DNA of 64,000 nt from Siphonobacter curvatus (GCF_002943425.1 NZ_PTRA01000008.1:88444-152443), one strand, 5' to 3'. Positions 54,785-63,188 are shown, counted from the first letter of the stretch. Numbers and translations: made by a program. The notes: a model not told the origin generated them from the sequence alone.

Positions 54785-55684
54785 ATGCGAATCCCCTTCT
54801 TACTAGTTTTTGGCTTATTCTTTACGCTGTCACAACTGCAGGCCCAGGTAAAGCCCTTGCAGACCCAAATTGAACAACTCCTCCAAGGCAAAAAAGCAAC
54901 CGTTGGGGTGGGTATCTACGATTTTAATACCAAGCAGACCGTATTCCTCAATGGCGATACACACTTGCCGATGCAGAGTGTGTATAAGTTTCATGTGGCG
55001 TTAACTGTACTCAAGGAAGTCGATAAAGGACGGTTCAAACTTGATCAAAAGATGCACGTGAAAAAGAGTGACATCGTACCCGGTTTGCACAGTCCGATGG
55101 GAGAAGATCATCCGAACGCTGATATAGATCTGCCCTTGTCTGAGATCATCCGCTATATGGTCGCTGAGAGCGACGGCAGTGCCTGCGATTACCTCTTTAG
55201 GCTGCTGGGTGGCCCTACGAACGTCAATACCTTTATTCACCAGTTGGGTATTAAAGAAGTGGCTATTCGAGAGACAGAAGAAACCATGCAGGCGAAGGGA
55301 AACTGGGACGTTCAGTATACCAACTGGACCACACCGGCGGCGATGCTCGATCTACTGAAGTTATTTTATCAGCAAAAAATTCTTTCGAAGGGTAGTCATG
55401 ATTTCTTATGGAAAGTAATGACCGGAACGGTTACGGGTGAAAATCGACTCAAGAAATTACTGCCTGCGGGTACCTTAGTGACTCACAAGACGGGCACCTC
55501 GGGTACGAACAAGGAAGGAATGATGGGTGCGGTTAATGATGTCGGCTTTATTGCCTTACCCAACGGCAAACACATCGCCATTAGTGTATTCGTAGCGAAC
55601 TCAACGGAAGGCATTGACAAAAATGAACAAATCATAGCTGACATTGCTAAGTTGGCCTATGATCATTTTGCTAAATCGAAGTAG
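54785..55684 (+). CDS. bla: Class A beta-lactamase, subclass A2
   Basis: 299 aa with a signal peptide ending L-Q-A-Q at about 21. The S-x-x-K motif is S65-V-Y-K68. The second motif is S129-D-G (most class A enzymes have S-D-N). The omega-loop Glu is E165 in E-E-T-M-Q with Q169 where others have Asn. The third motif is K235-T-G. The block QYTNWTTPAAM is typical of the A2 group from Bacteroidota (PER/CepA-like). Whether it gives resistance cannot be judged from sequence alone. Confidence 0.9.
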   Translation: MRIPFLLVFGLFFTLSQLQAQVKPLQTQIEQLLQGKKATVGVGIYDFNTKQTVFLNGDTHLPMQSVYKFHVALTVLKEVDKGRFKLDQKMHVKKSDIVPGLHSPMGEDHPNADIDLPLSEIIRYMVAESDGSACDYLFRLLGGPTNVNTFIHQLGIKEVAIRETEETMQAKGNWDVQYTNWTTPAAMLDLLKLFYQQKILSKGSHDFLWKVMTGTVTGENRLKKLLPAGTLVTHKTGTSGTNKEGMMGAVNDVGFIALPNGKHIAISVFVANSTEGIDKNEQIIADIAKLAYDHFAKSK

Positions 55685-55724
55685 GGGTCAGGGCAAGTAC
55701 AGCTTTTCTAGGAAAATCACTCTG

Positions 55725-55763
55725 ACCGCTAGGTACAGGCTTTCAAAGCCTGTACCTAGCGGT
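55725..55763. repeat. Perfect 19-base inverted repeat after bla
   Basis: Left arm from 55725 to 55743 and right arm from 55745 to 55763 are exact complements around one base, so the loop is TTTCAAA in practice. It lies 40 bases past the bla stop. No T run follows, so it is either an unusual terminator or a cruciform element. Confidence 0.8.
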
Positions 55764-55836
55764 GTTGCTTTAAAAGGGTCATTCCAACATTTAAAGCAAC
55801 TTTAGGGTCTATACGCTAACCAATCACTCTGTACCT

Positions 55837-56190
55837 ATGAGAACTTCCGTTTGGTTCGTCGGTTTGCTAGCCTTTACTCTAATCACCTGTTCAAAAGATA
55901 AAGCGGAAGTTCTCGGGCCCAGTAGGTGTGTGGCTGTTCAGTATAAGCTACCTTATTGCCCGGTCAGGGCTTCAATCGTTGACTTTCTAGAACCTCAGCC
56001 GGGCATGCCTAATCCATATCCCGAAAGGGGTAATGTGGTGTATGGAGCCGCAGTGCTTGATCTTCCAGACGAATTCAAAAAGACCGATACTATCTTCTAT
56101 TTGACGTATCATTACGATCCTGTACGAGAGAAACGAGAAAATGCGGAGGCTATTGAATACTGTCCAATGAACATCGGTCTCGTCCTTTAA
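55837..56190 (+). CDS. Hypothetical lipoprotein, 117 aa
   Basis: Signal with lipobox L-I-T-C (residue about 18). The mature chain has Cys residues in SRCVAVQYKLPYCPV and near the end in IEYCPMNIG, and a pattern of an Ig-like beta fold: VVYGAAVLDLPDEFKKTDTIFYLTYHYDP. No family named. Confidence 0.7.
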   Translation: MRTSVWFVGLLAFTLITCSKDKAEVLGPSRCVAVQYKLPYCPVRASIVDFLEPQPGMPNPYPERGNVVYGAAVLDLPDEFKKTDTIFYLTYHYDPVREKRENAEAIEYCPMNIGLVL

Positions 56191-56316
56191 TTGTTAGTGA
56201 ATCAGCTTCCTGGCAACCGTGTCAATAAATACGGCTGCCAGTACTCTTTCTACTATGAAAGGGTACGTGTTAGTAGATACTCTCCGGTAGCTTGATACGT
56301 TTATGACTCCTCTGGT

Positions 56317-56721
56317 ATGAACCAACGCATTGCTCACCTGACACTAGTGGTCCGCGATTACGATGAGGCCATTGACTTTTACACGCGTAAGCTAGGCTTC
56401 ACCTTACTGGAAGATACGAAGCTAAGCGAGACCAAACGCTGGGTGATTGTAGCTCCCAAAGGCGATGGTTCCTGTGCTCTACTGCTAGCCAAAGCAGACG
56501 GTACCACTCAGGAAAGCCGTATTGGCAATCAAACCGGGGGACGCGTGTTTCTCTTCCTCTACACGGATGATTTCGAAAGGGATTATCGGGCATTCCAGCA
56601 AGCGGGTATCCGGTTCATTAGGCCCCCGAAAGAGGAAAATTACGGCAAGGTTGCTGTTTTTGAAGATGTATACGGCAACCGCTGGGATCTGCTTGAACCC
56701 AAGCAAACAAGCCTCAAATGA
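56317..56721 (+). CDS. VOC (glyoxalase/bleomycin-resistance) family protein
   Basis: 134 aa, two babab units: HLTLVVRDYDEAIDFYTRKLGFTLLEDT and later VFLFLYTDDFERDYRAFQQAGIRFIRPPKEENYGKVAVFEDVYGNRWDLLEP. His and Glu ligand candidates are H7 and E in LLEP. Function is open: glyoxalase-like or antibiotic binding. Confidence 0.88.
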   Translation: MNQRIAHLTLVVRDYDEAIDFYTRKLGFTLLEDTKLSETKRWVIVAPKGDGSCALLLAKADGTTQESRIGNQTGGRVFLFLYTDDFERDYRAFQQAGIRFIRPPKEENYGKVAVFEDVYGNRWDLLEPKQTSLK

Positions 56722-56845
56722 AGATAGGGAAGAGGCCAAGTCGTTTGCTAAGGGCTCCCGTTAGCCCATCAGAAGACCTCTCATCCCTTTGCCTGGTTAA
56801 CCGCATTAGAAAGTGTATTAATTTGAGGTTCAAACGAATGAAACG

Positions 56846-57112
56846 ATGACCTCGATTCTTACTTCCTGCTCGTACAACCCAGCTAGCCTCCAGCAGCGTT
56901 CTAATGATCAGTTATTGACCCGAAAAGCTAAAATGCAACAAATAAGTCTTCTTATGATCCTACTGGTAGCCATAATTGCTGGGTTGGCTTTTGTACTGGA
57001 ATCCTACTTGGTAGCCGTGACCAGTTGGGCGATAATTCCGACCTTGATGGATTATACCAAAAAGCGTAAGGCCCTTTGGAAGGAGTTGCAAAATCGTAGC
57101 CTACGGAACTAG
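56846..57112 (+). CDS. Small hypothetical membrane protein, 88 aa
   Basis: A frame with a polar start and a hydrophobic double helix of residues about 33-65 (LLMILLVAIIAGLAFVLESYLVAVTSW), then a basic tail KKRKALWKELQNRSLRN. An alternative start at 56933 (MQQISLLM) would give a shorter protein directly at the helix. No family named. Confidence 0.5.
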   Translation: MTSILTSCSYNPASLQQRSNDQLLTRKAKMQQISLLMILLVAIIAGLAFVLESYLVAVTSWAIIPTLMDYTKKRKALWKELQNRSLRN

Positions 57113-57637
57113 CTAGTAGAAAGGGCTTTTAGCAAACGAACTGGGAGAAAGAGGCCGACTGAACTGTCTTTTTAGGTACGTTTTACTAGTAATGTTCAGG
57201 AGGGTGTACGTTGTATAACGGTTGATTATACAACGTACACCCTCCTGAACATTACTTCCGAAACGGCATAAGAATCCATCACCAGCTAACAAAAGCTCGT
57301 AATAGGTTAGCCTCTTTTTGCTATAAGGCGGCTCGTAGCCGATTCAATTAATGCTAACACATTTTCGTAGGCCGTTAGCGACTCTAGGGGCTTATCGCGG
57401 GAAAATATCCGCTCCCAGGAAAAGCATTACGTAGGTTCTAGCTCTGATACTTATAAACTTTTTTACTTGACTGAGAATGGAATGTCTTACTAGTCTTTGT
57501 GACACCCGAAAGGCCCTATAGATAAATCTTTTATGAAAGCAATATTGAATTGAAGCATTTCAGAAGAGCAACCAAGCTTAGTAGAGTCGGGTTTATCTAG
57601 CTCTATCTTTGAGAGTGTATAACTAAACAATACCTCA
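57113..57637. other. Non-coding stretch with a long hairpin
   Basis: About 525 bases. Its main content is the large inverted repeat at 57188-57256. I see no other gene or RNA. Confidence 0.6.
57188..57256. repeat. Perfect 31-base inverted repeat with a 7-base loop
   Basis: The left arm 57188-57218 and right arm 57226-57256 are exactly complementary with the loop CGGTTGA. No mismatch over 31 pairs; no T run follows. Confidence 0.85.
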
Positions 57638-57937
57638 ATGGGACGTTTAAATCTGGCCTGTGATGCAGGCTCCTTGACTATTTTTGAACCCGGCCTCGAA
57701 GGGGTGCCCAGTGAAGTGGACTTTGTAGAGATTCAAGTAGAAGACTTTGAATTGTCTACTGATGCCGGATTGACCTTAAGCCTTATCGTGAACCGGGAAG
57801 ATGAAGACGAAACCAGTGGTGAAATCGTAGCACATCTAGAAACGCCTCAAATCATCCACCTACGGAATTATTTGAACGCCTATTTACAGATACAGGGCCT
57901 AGAAAAAGGCCAAGCCTCTGAAGAGGATCAACTTTAA
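57638..57937 (+). CDS. Hypothetical acidic protein, 99 aa
   Basis: MGRLNLACDAGSLTIFEPGLEGVPSEVDFVEIQVEDFELSTDAG and LTLSLIVNREDEDETSGEIVAHLETPQIIHLRNYLNAYLQIQG. Predicted alternating beta then helix, rich in Asp/Glu. No family named. It lies before a terminator at 57975-58000 and after a 525-base empty stretch. Confidence 0.65.
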   Translation: MGRLNLACDAGSLTIFEPGLEGVPSEVDFVEIQVEDFELSTDAGLTLSLIVNREDEDETSGEIVAHLETPQIIHLRNYLNAYLQIQGLEKGQASEEDQL

Positions 57938-57974
57938 CCTGAGTAGTACCAGCACGAAGATGAGAAAACGAAGG

Positions 57975-58000
57975 AAGCTCGGCGAATGCCGGGCTTTTTT
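57975..58000 (+). terminator. Terminator after the 99-aa gene
   Basis: AAGC-TC-GGC with loop GAAT and GCCGGGCTT then T run (one mismatch region). Confidence 0.65.
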
Positions 58001-58253
58001 CGTCTAGAAGGTTGCTTTGGAATACCTCAGAAGTGACGCAAGTATTCGTCAAACAAAATCTTCTCTGCCGTAAACGATGACGCCAGACGATGTCTCCCTA
58101 ACCTTGATACGTTTTCCGAACGCTTCTCCCCCCTTCCACTTACTCGCAGATAGCCTTCTAAAGCACCGATATTACTTCGATCAATCAACCAGCAGCGGTA
58201 CCAAAACGTAATGTCTTGCCGAGTTTCATGGACGCCCTATGCACTAATGACAA

Positions 58254-58573
58254 TTAGTTTAAGTCAGCCGCAATCGTAAGAACCTTTTGAAGGGTGTTAG
58301 ATAAGAAAGTCTCAGGGTTCGCAAAGAACTCCAGGGAAAGTCAGAGTATCTTGAAATATTAAGGGTACTTAGTACAGCGTCACAACCTTGCATCGCATTC
58401 CTAAGAACTTCCGGATCAAGAACTTCACTTTCAAATACGATAAGAGTAGAATGAATCAGCTTTAATTTTCGTTGCTTCCTCACCACCACATTGACCCAAA
58501 TTCCTGCGTCCAGAATTTGTCTAAGGACTTCTCTCCCGGTTCGATCAGTGGCTCCTAGTAGTAATATTTTCAT
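58254..58573 (-). pseudogene. NmrA/SDR-a5-type NAD(P)-binding protein, broken
   Basis: From the ATG at 58573 the start MKILLLGATDRTGREVLRQILDAG gives the G-A-T-x-x-x-G nucleotide-binding motif, then GCDAVLSTLNISRYSDFPW. After that the frame turns to LRTLRLSYLTPF, whereas in the next frame N-P-E-T-F-L-S-N-T-L-Q-K-V-L-T-I-A-A-D can be read. So one frameshift plus a stop at about residue 105 end it. Only the first half of a normal 210-aa protein remains. A 20-base palindrome sits upstream. Confidence 0.75.
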
Positions 58574-58595
58574 ACGAAAAGGTGGAGGGGAGGAA

Positions 58596-58615
58596 CACTT
58601 GTATTAATACACGTG
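58596..58615. promoter_or_regulatory. Operator-like palindrome upstream of the broken NmrA-like gene
   Basis: CACTTGTATTAATACACGTG is self-complementary except for one base pair. It lies 23 bases before the pseudogene start. It resembles operators of HxlR- or TetR-type repressors, which often control NmrA-like reductases. No repressor gene adjoins. Confidence 0.45.
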
Positions 58616-58788
58616 AAGATAACTTTGATTTCTACTAAGCTATTGGGCCAGTGGTAAACTCATTTTTAATAGCAGCAAGCTCTCTTTCTTGTAACCTATC
58701 ATAGGGTAGCGAAGGTCTAATGGGACTACTAGAGCCAAGGGCTATTCGCTTCGTTCATGGGTAACGGTTAGTGTATTCGCTTAATCAA

Positions 58789-58851
58789 AAAGCCCATCTG
58801 CCGTCGCAGATGGGCTTTATAAAGACCTATCTACCGTCGTAGGTAGGCCTT
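58789..58851. repeat. Two tandem related hairpins sharing the loop CGTC
   Basis: Hairpin 1: AAAGCCCATCTGC CGTC GCAGATGGGCTTT (58789-58818). Hairpin 2: AAGACCTATCTAC CGTC GTAGGTAGGCCTT (58822-58851). The second differs from the first by paired changes: C-G to T-A and G-C to A-T, and by T-G pairs. Hairpin 1 also has A/T runs and could act as a terminator. Confidence 0.75.
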
Positions 58852-59270
58852 AGTAGACGTCATCGGTCGTCAAAGCCGCCACTCTTCTGACCGATTCAGT
58901 GATGTAAAATTGCCGGTTTATTGGCAATAGATAAGTACGTATTCGGATAAAGGAACGGTTTGCCGATGGACAGATTATTTTTCTACCTGGAAGGTCATTT
59001 ACAGTGTTTTCTGCTTGTAATCAGACTATTAAAGCAGTATAGAGTTCCCGTTAATTGTATTGACGCTTATGGAGGCGTTCTGCATCTTCAGGCTAACAGC
59101 CCTACGCGAAAGTAGTATCTCATCTAACTAGAGCTGAAGTAAGACAAATCCCCGAAGTACGGAATTGTAAAAGCGATTATTATGACTCTTTATGGCAATA
59201 TTGTGGACGTGTTAGAGCCTAAGGCTTATGTAATTAAAACATTCAGAGACCTAATCTATTTTCTCGTTTT

Positions 59271-60419
59271 ATGCCATCAGATTCTACTTCACTATCGGTA
59301 GGGAAGATTCCGTCAAAAATTTATTACCTGGATTACGACAAGATACTTCTAACGGCCCTAGTCATTCTGCACCATATTGCCATTACCTATGGTGCTCCTG
59401 GCGGGTGGTATTACCAGCAGCCGACTACTCAGGTTTGGGCCAAAGTGGGACTGGCCCTATTTGTCGCTACGAACCAATCCTTTTTCATGGGTCTATTCTT
59501 TCTGCTTTCTTCCTACTTTATTGAACCCTCTTACCAAAGGAAAGGAGCCCAAAAGTTTGTGTTGGATCGCCTGAAGCGTTTAGGTATTCCTTTGGTTTTC
59601 TATTCGCTTCTTCTTTCGCCGGTGATGAATTTTCTCGTGTATCGTTACGGGCACCATCAGCAGGCCACGTTTCTCCAGTTTATAGCAGGTTATGATAATT
59701 GGATCGATCCGGGTGTATTGTGGTTTGTGGCTGCTTTGCTACTGTTTAATGTGATGTATGTCTTGTTTCGACTTCGGTTCTCGCTGCAGTACACGAGGAA
59801 GCTACCTTCTGGAATACACATTCTTTGGTTTGCTGTCAGTGTGGGCTTGATCAGTTTCATCGTTCGGTTAGTCTTTCCTGTGGGCTGGGTACTCAGCCCC
59901 GTTGGCTTTCAGCTTTGTTACTTCCCGCAATATGTGGCCTTATTTGTAGTAGGTATCGTAGCTCAACAGAACCAATGGTTAGATCAGCTCTCACCCCGAA
60001 CCGGGAAGCAATTCTTTAGAATAGCCCTGGTAGGTATTGTCATTGTTTTTCCTTTGCTATTTGTCGTGACTACGAAACTAGGCTTGTCAATGTCCAACTT
60101 TAACGGTGGATTTAACGAACAATCATTAGTGTTATGTTTATGGGAACAGATCACCGGGCTTTCCATGTGCGTAGCTCTATTAAGTTATAGCAAGTACCAT
60201 TGGAATGTAAAGAGTACTTTCTTAAACATGCTCGCTCGTAGTACCTATAGTACGTATATTTTGCATCCCCTCGTTGTCATTGTATTGTCCCTGCTATTTG
60301 CTGAAATTCCTATGGAGCCCGTAATGAAGCTTTTGATTGTAGCTCCGCTAGCTATTATAGGCTCTTTTTCAATAGGAAGGCTGGCTTTAAAACTACCTGC
60401 TGCACAGACGATCTTATAA
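59271..60419 (+). CDS. Acyltransferase family 3 membrane protein
   Basis: 382 aa with about ten hydrophobic helices. YYLDYDKILLTALVILHHIAITYG holds the catalytic-type His and the SxxxxxxR-like sequence is FFMGLFFLLSSYFI...KFVLDRLKRLGIP, the family pattern with R. It transfers acyl groups to sugars of surface polysaccharides or lipids. No flanking glycan genes, so substrate unknown. Its surroundings are a decaying region. Confidence 0.88.
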   Translation: MPSDSTSLSVGKIPSKIYYLDYDKILLTALVILHHIAITYGAPGGWYYQQPTTQVWAKVGLALFVATNQSFFMGLFFLLSSYFIEPSYQRKGAQKFVLDRLKRLGIPLVFYSLLLSPVMNFLVYRYGHHQQATFLQFIAGYDNWIDPGVLWFVAALLLFNVMYVLFRLRFSLQYTRKLPSGIHILWFAVSVGLISFIVRLVFPVGWVLSPVGFQLCYFPQYVALFVVGIVAQQNQWLDQLSPRTGKQFFRIALVGIVIVFPLLFVVTTKLGLSMSNFNGGFNEQSLVLCLWEQITGLSMCVALLSYSKYHWNVKSTFLNMLARSTYSTYILHPLVVIVLSLLFAEIPMEPVMKLLIVAPLAIIGSFSIGRLALKLPAAQTIL

Positions 60420-60711
60420 AGCACTAGCTTAGGGACTTATGGACTCGCACGCAAGCACCTACCCGAAAACTCGGCATTTTTCTATCTTCTCGCTCAAGCC
60501 CTCTTTGTAAAGGCCCAATATTCATTAGATAGCTAAGTCAGATAGCTGGAAGCCTTTTCAGGGGCAGATTTAGGTATAAATGGGCTTTCAGGAGGCAAAT
60601 TAGTCCATCGGTCGAGCAAAAATGACTTAGCTATATAGTCCACTGTGACGACCAATTACAAGAAAGCCTACCCGTGACAGTGAGTAGGCTTCTTCATTAG
60701 TTGTGTAGGAG
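60420..60711. other. Intergenic region after the acyltransferase gene
   Basis: About 290 bases. It contains a hairpin AAGCCTAC/GTAGGCTT at 60664-60691, read on the minus strand with a T-rich end, probably the terminator of the minus-strand pseudogenes. Nothing else seen. Confidence 0.5.
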
Positions 60712-61220
60712 TTATTTTTGAGCTAAACCACCGAGTTGCTTTTTAATCCAATCAATGTCTGCTTTTAAGGAAGCTGTTTCACTCTTTAGCGTACTTTTTG
60801 GAATTCAAGTGTAGCGTTCTGATTGCTTAAGGAAGCGTTCTCTTGTTGGAGATCTTTGACGGCGACTTCCAGCTTTTCCACCTTCTCAATGAGTGCTTTG
60901 ATGGCAATTAGGTTGACGCCATCAAAATCCGCTTGATTAATCGACTTATCTTCTCCGATAGTCCCTAACTCGTCTTTACCAAAAGCCGCGTAGAAATCCT
61001 GAGCCATAGGACCGTAGTGACGGTACTGTTTTACATCTTGACCTTTGTAGTTCCAGGAACCGAGCCGCATCTGGCTGATTTTCTTAAGGAATGAAGCTCC
61101 ACCAGCCGCACGGAAGTTTTCCTTACGGGTCGAATCGGAGATGGTTTGCCAAGCATTGCCGTTGGGCAGCACCTGTACGCCCATCGATGCATTGGCATTT
61201 GTAAACAACTGGTAGCCGCC
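60712..61220 (-). pseudogene. Tail-fibre / S74 chaperone domain protein fragment, frameshifted
   Basis: From GGYQLFTNANASMGVQVLPNGNAWQTISDSTRKENF to the helical end, the C-terminal domain of endosialidase-type intramolecular chaperones is clear (EDKSINQADFDGVNLIAIKALIEKVEKLEVAV...). Near the end, about 60803, the frame ends EFQKVR-stop, whereas the next frame gives LKSETASLKADIDWIKKQLGGLAQK-stop. So the gene lacks its whole 5' part and has a late frameshift. It abuts a kinase fragment with no spacer. Confidence 0.75.
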
Positions 61221-61830
61221 AGGAGTCCTTCCTGTGCTTGTTTGGCATCATCAGTGTCAATATTTAGGCCGTACCAAGCCTCAATTTGTCCGGCTGAGTT
61301 GCGACGAGGTAAGGCACGGAAGATGTGCCAGCGATAGATGCCATCGTAGCGTTGGTATCGCACCTCCTCATAGGATCCACCTGTTTGCTGGCAGCGTTGC
61401 CAGTGGGGCATAAATACGAGCCGCATCATCGGGATGCATCCTCGTCGTCCATCCATTCCCCCTGGTCTGCTCATAGGTCTGGCCCGTATAGTCATACCAG
61501 CGTTGGGTGAAAACATTTATTTCACCCAACGCTGAACAGACCCAGACCAGCGCTGGAGCGGCTTCCGTTATAATCCGAAACTCGGCTTCGCTTTTGCGTA
61601 ACGCTTCTTCGGCACGAGTATGTTCGAGTGTTTGGGTATCCTGGGAAAGGATGATGACCGCTGCCTGGGTGATAGCTCCAGCTAGGGCTTCTTCTTGGGC
61701 CGTAGCCTGATGGGCGTAGGGAAAGTAGAGAGCTAAACTACCGATAGCTTTGCCCTGCCGGGTCAGGATGGGATAGGAGCTGGATGGAATACGAACGGCC
61801 TAGGTTCGATAGACTACATAAGCTGGATTT
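61215..61830 (-). pseudogene. GAF/PAS sensor histidine kinase fragment, frameshifted
   Basis: Read on the minus strand, AVRIPSSSYPILTRQGKAIGSLALYF (end of a GAF domain) leads via a coiled link EEALRKSEAEFRIITEAAPALVW into a PAS domain (VFTQRWYDYTGQTYEQTRGNGW...MHPDD). Near 61420 the frame shifts to PHWQRCQQTGGSYEEVRYQRYDGIYRWHIFRALPRRN and runs to QAQEG, where it meets the S74 fragment. A stop TAG lies before AVRIPSS. No histidine kinase core remains. Confidence 0.7.
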
Positions 61831-61923
61831 GGCGAAAGGAAAGGTCGTTAAAGGCTTTAACAGCCTGGAACGCTAATAAAGAATTACAAAATAGCCCCAT
61901 TAGAAATAGTCAAATTAGCGTCC

Positions 61924-62895
61924 CTACTGGTTTCGGTTGAGGACGCTAATGACCAGCTTTTTTACGGTATCCATTTCCTCCGGTTTGCTGGAAGCGATAA
62001 ACAAAGTGAGGCTAGCTAAGGCTTCATTGCTAATGAGCGGGGCTCCTTTGTCATTTTGGATGATCCCATTTGTTTTCAGGAAAAGCAGAAAACAAGCCGC
62101 AGCGATTCGCTTGTTCCCGTCAACAAATGCATGATTTTTTATGACCAGATACAGTAAGGTGGCAGCTTTTTCTTCAATAGATGGATAAAAATCTTCCCCG
62201 CCAAACCCTTGGGCAATCTGTCGCGTCGCACTTTCAAATCCCTGATCTTTTTCCCGACCAAATATCGCTGATTCAAACTCAGTCCTCATGGCATCAATCA
62301 GGCGATAATAATCCTCCGGGTCGGGATACACCGCCTGTCGTTTGGTAAGTCCTGTTTCGTCCAGTCGTTCGTGATCATAGTCATCCAGTAATTCCAGTCC
62401 GGCTGCATACCAGCCCAGCCAATTTAAGTCTTCGGCCCTGCTTTGGCTTTCGATCGCCCGACTTATAATGCGAATGCCATCTTTTAAGGTTTGTATTTCC
62501 TGCTGCTTTTGTGCCAGCCGTTTCTCGTTGATAGCATATCCCTGTATAAGATAATCCTTTAGGCGCTGCGTAGCCCACTGGCGGAATTTTGTACCTTGTT
62601 TGGAATTAACCCGATAGCCTACCGCGATAATGACATCTAAATTGTAATGAACCCGATCACGTTCAACCAGTCGTTGTCCCTCTTTTTGAACTGTTCGGAA
62701 TTTCCGAACAGTTGCTCCCTCGTTCAGTTCTCCAGATGAAAAGATATGGCGAATGTGCTCACTAATATTAGCCTTACTGGAATCAAACACTTCAACTAAC
62801 TGATTATTGGTCAGCCATACCGTGTCTTGCTCAAACTTTACTTCAATCTGAGTGTTTCCATCACTAGTTTGATAAATTTCAATTTGGTTTTCCAT
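61924..62895 (-). CDS. RhuM-Fic/Doc fusion protein
   Basis: 323 aa. Residues about 1-125 are a RhuM-type domain (IYQTSDGNTQIEVKFEQDTVWLTNNQLVEVF, VERDRVHYNLDVIIAVGYRVNSKQGTKFRQWATQRLKDYLIQGY). Residues 140-323 form a Fic fold whose motif H255-A-F-V-D-G-N-K-R263 is of the Doc kind (HxFxDGNKR), seen in enzymes that phosphorylate rather than AMPylate. No antitoxin Phd is found next to it. The proposed role is toxin- or defence-like; that is inference. Confidence 0.88.
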   Translation of the reverse strand: MENQIEIYQTSDGNTQIEVKFEQDTVWLTNNQLVEVFDSSKANISEHIRHIFSSGELNEGATVRKFRTVQKEGQRLVERDRVHYNLDVIIAVGYRVNSKQGTKFRQWATQRLKDYLIQGYAINEKRLAQKQQEIQTLKDGIRIISRAIESQSRAEDLNWLGWYAAGLELLDDYDHERLDETGLTKRQAVYPDPEDYYRLIDAMRTEFESAIFGREKDQGFESATRQIAQGFGGEDFYPSIEEKAATLLYLVIKNHAFVDGNKRIAAACFLLFLKTNGIIQNDKGAPLISNEALASLTLFIASSKPEEMDTVKKLVISVLNRNQ

Positions 62896-62960
62896 CTCGT
62901 CTAAATCCTTACTTTTGACATAGGATTATATTTAAGCAAAATAGTCGGCAAGTATTCACG

Positions 62961-63188
62961 TTACAAAGCCTTTCTCATTACCTTTCGAACCCATTCGGGA
63001 GCTAAGGTAATGTCATGTCTCAAATTGGAAGGGTCTTCCCTTTTAAGCAACTCGATGATCTTCCCTTCTTCCTCCTGGCTTACTTTGCCATTCCCTATTT
63101 CCTTTAAGGCTTGGATCACCAGCCTGCTTATCTTACCTCTTGCAAGCAGATTTTTCGGCGTTGTCTTTTTAAACCTGATTGATGCCTG
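62961..63188 (-). pseudogene. AbiEi/DUF6088-like antitoxin, C-terminal remnant
   Basis: An open frame of 75 codons directly after an in-frame TAA, with no ATG until the very end. It reads QASIRFKKTTPKNLLARGKISRLVIQALKEIGNG...EEEGKIIELLKREDPSNLRHDITLAPEWVRKVMRKAL-stop. From memory this matches the C-terminal part of DUF6088/AbiEi-type antitoxins in Bacteroidota (IxFKKTTPKNLL, LxHDIxLAPxW). The N-terminal helix-turn-helix is gone. It lies 65 bases upstream of the RhuM-Fic start on the same strand. Confidence 0.65.

Larger units (their letters stand above)
58574..59270. other. Long intergenic region with hairpins
   Basis: About 700 bases. It holds the palindrome at 58596-58615 and the tandem hairpins at 58789-58851. 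No supported gene otherwise; a 39-codon frame from 59181 overlaps the acyltransferase start and is not convincing. Confidence 0.5.

Noticed and set aside
59181..59300. 39-codon frame upstream of the acyltransferase
   Set aside because: Overlaps the true start and has no supporting feature.
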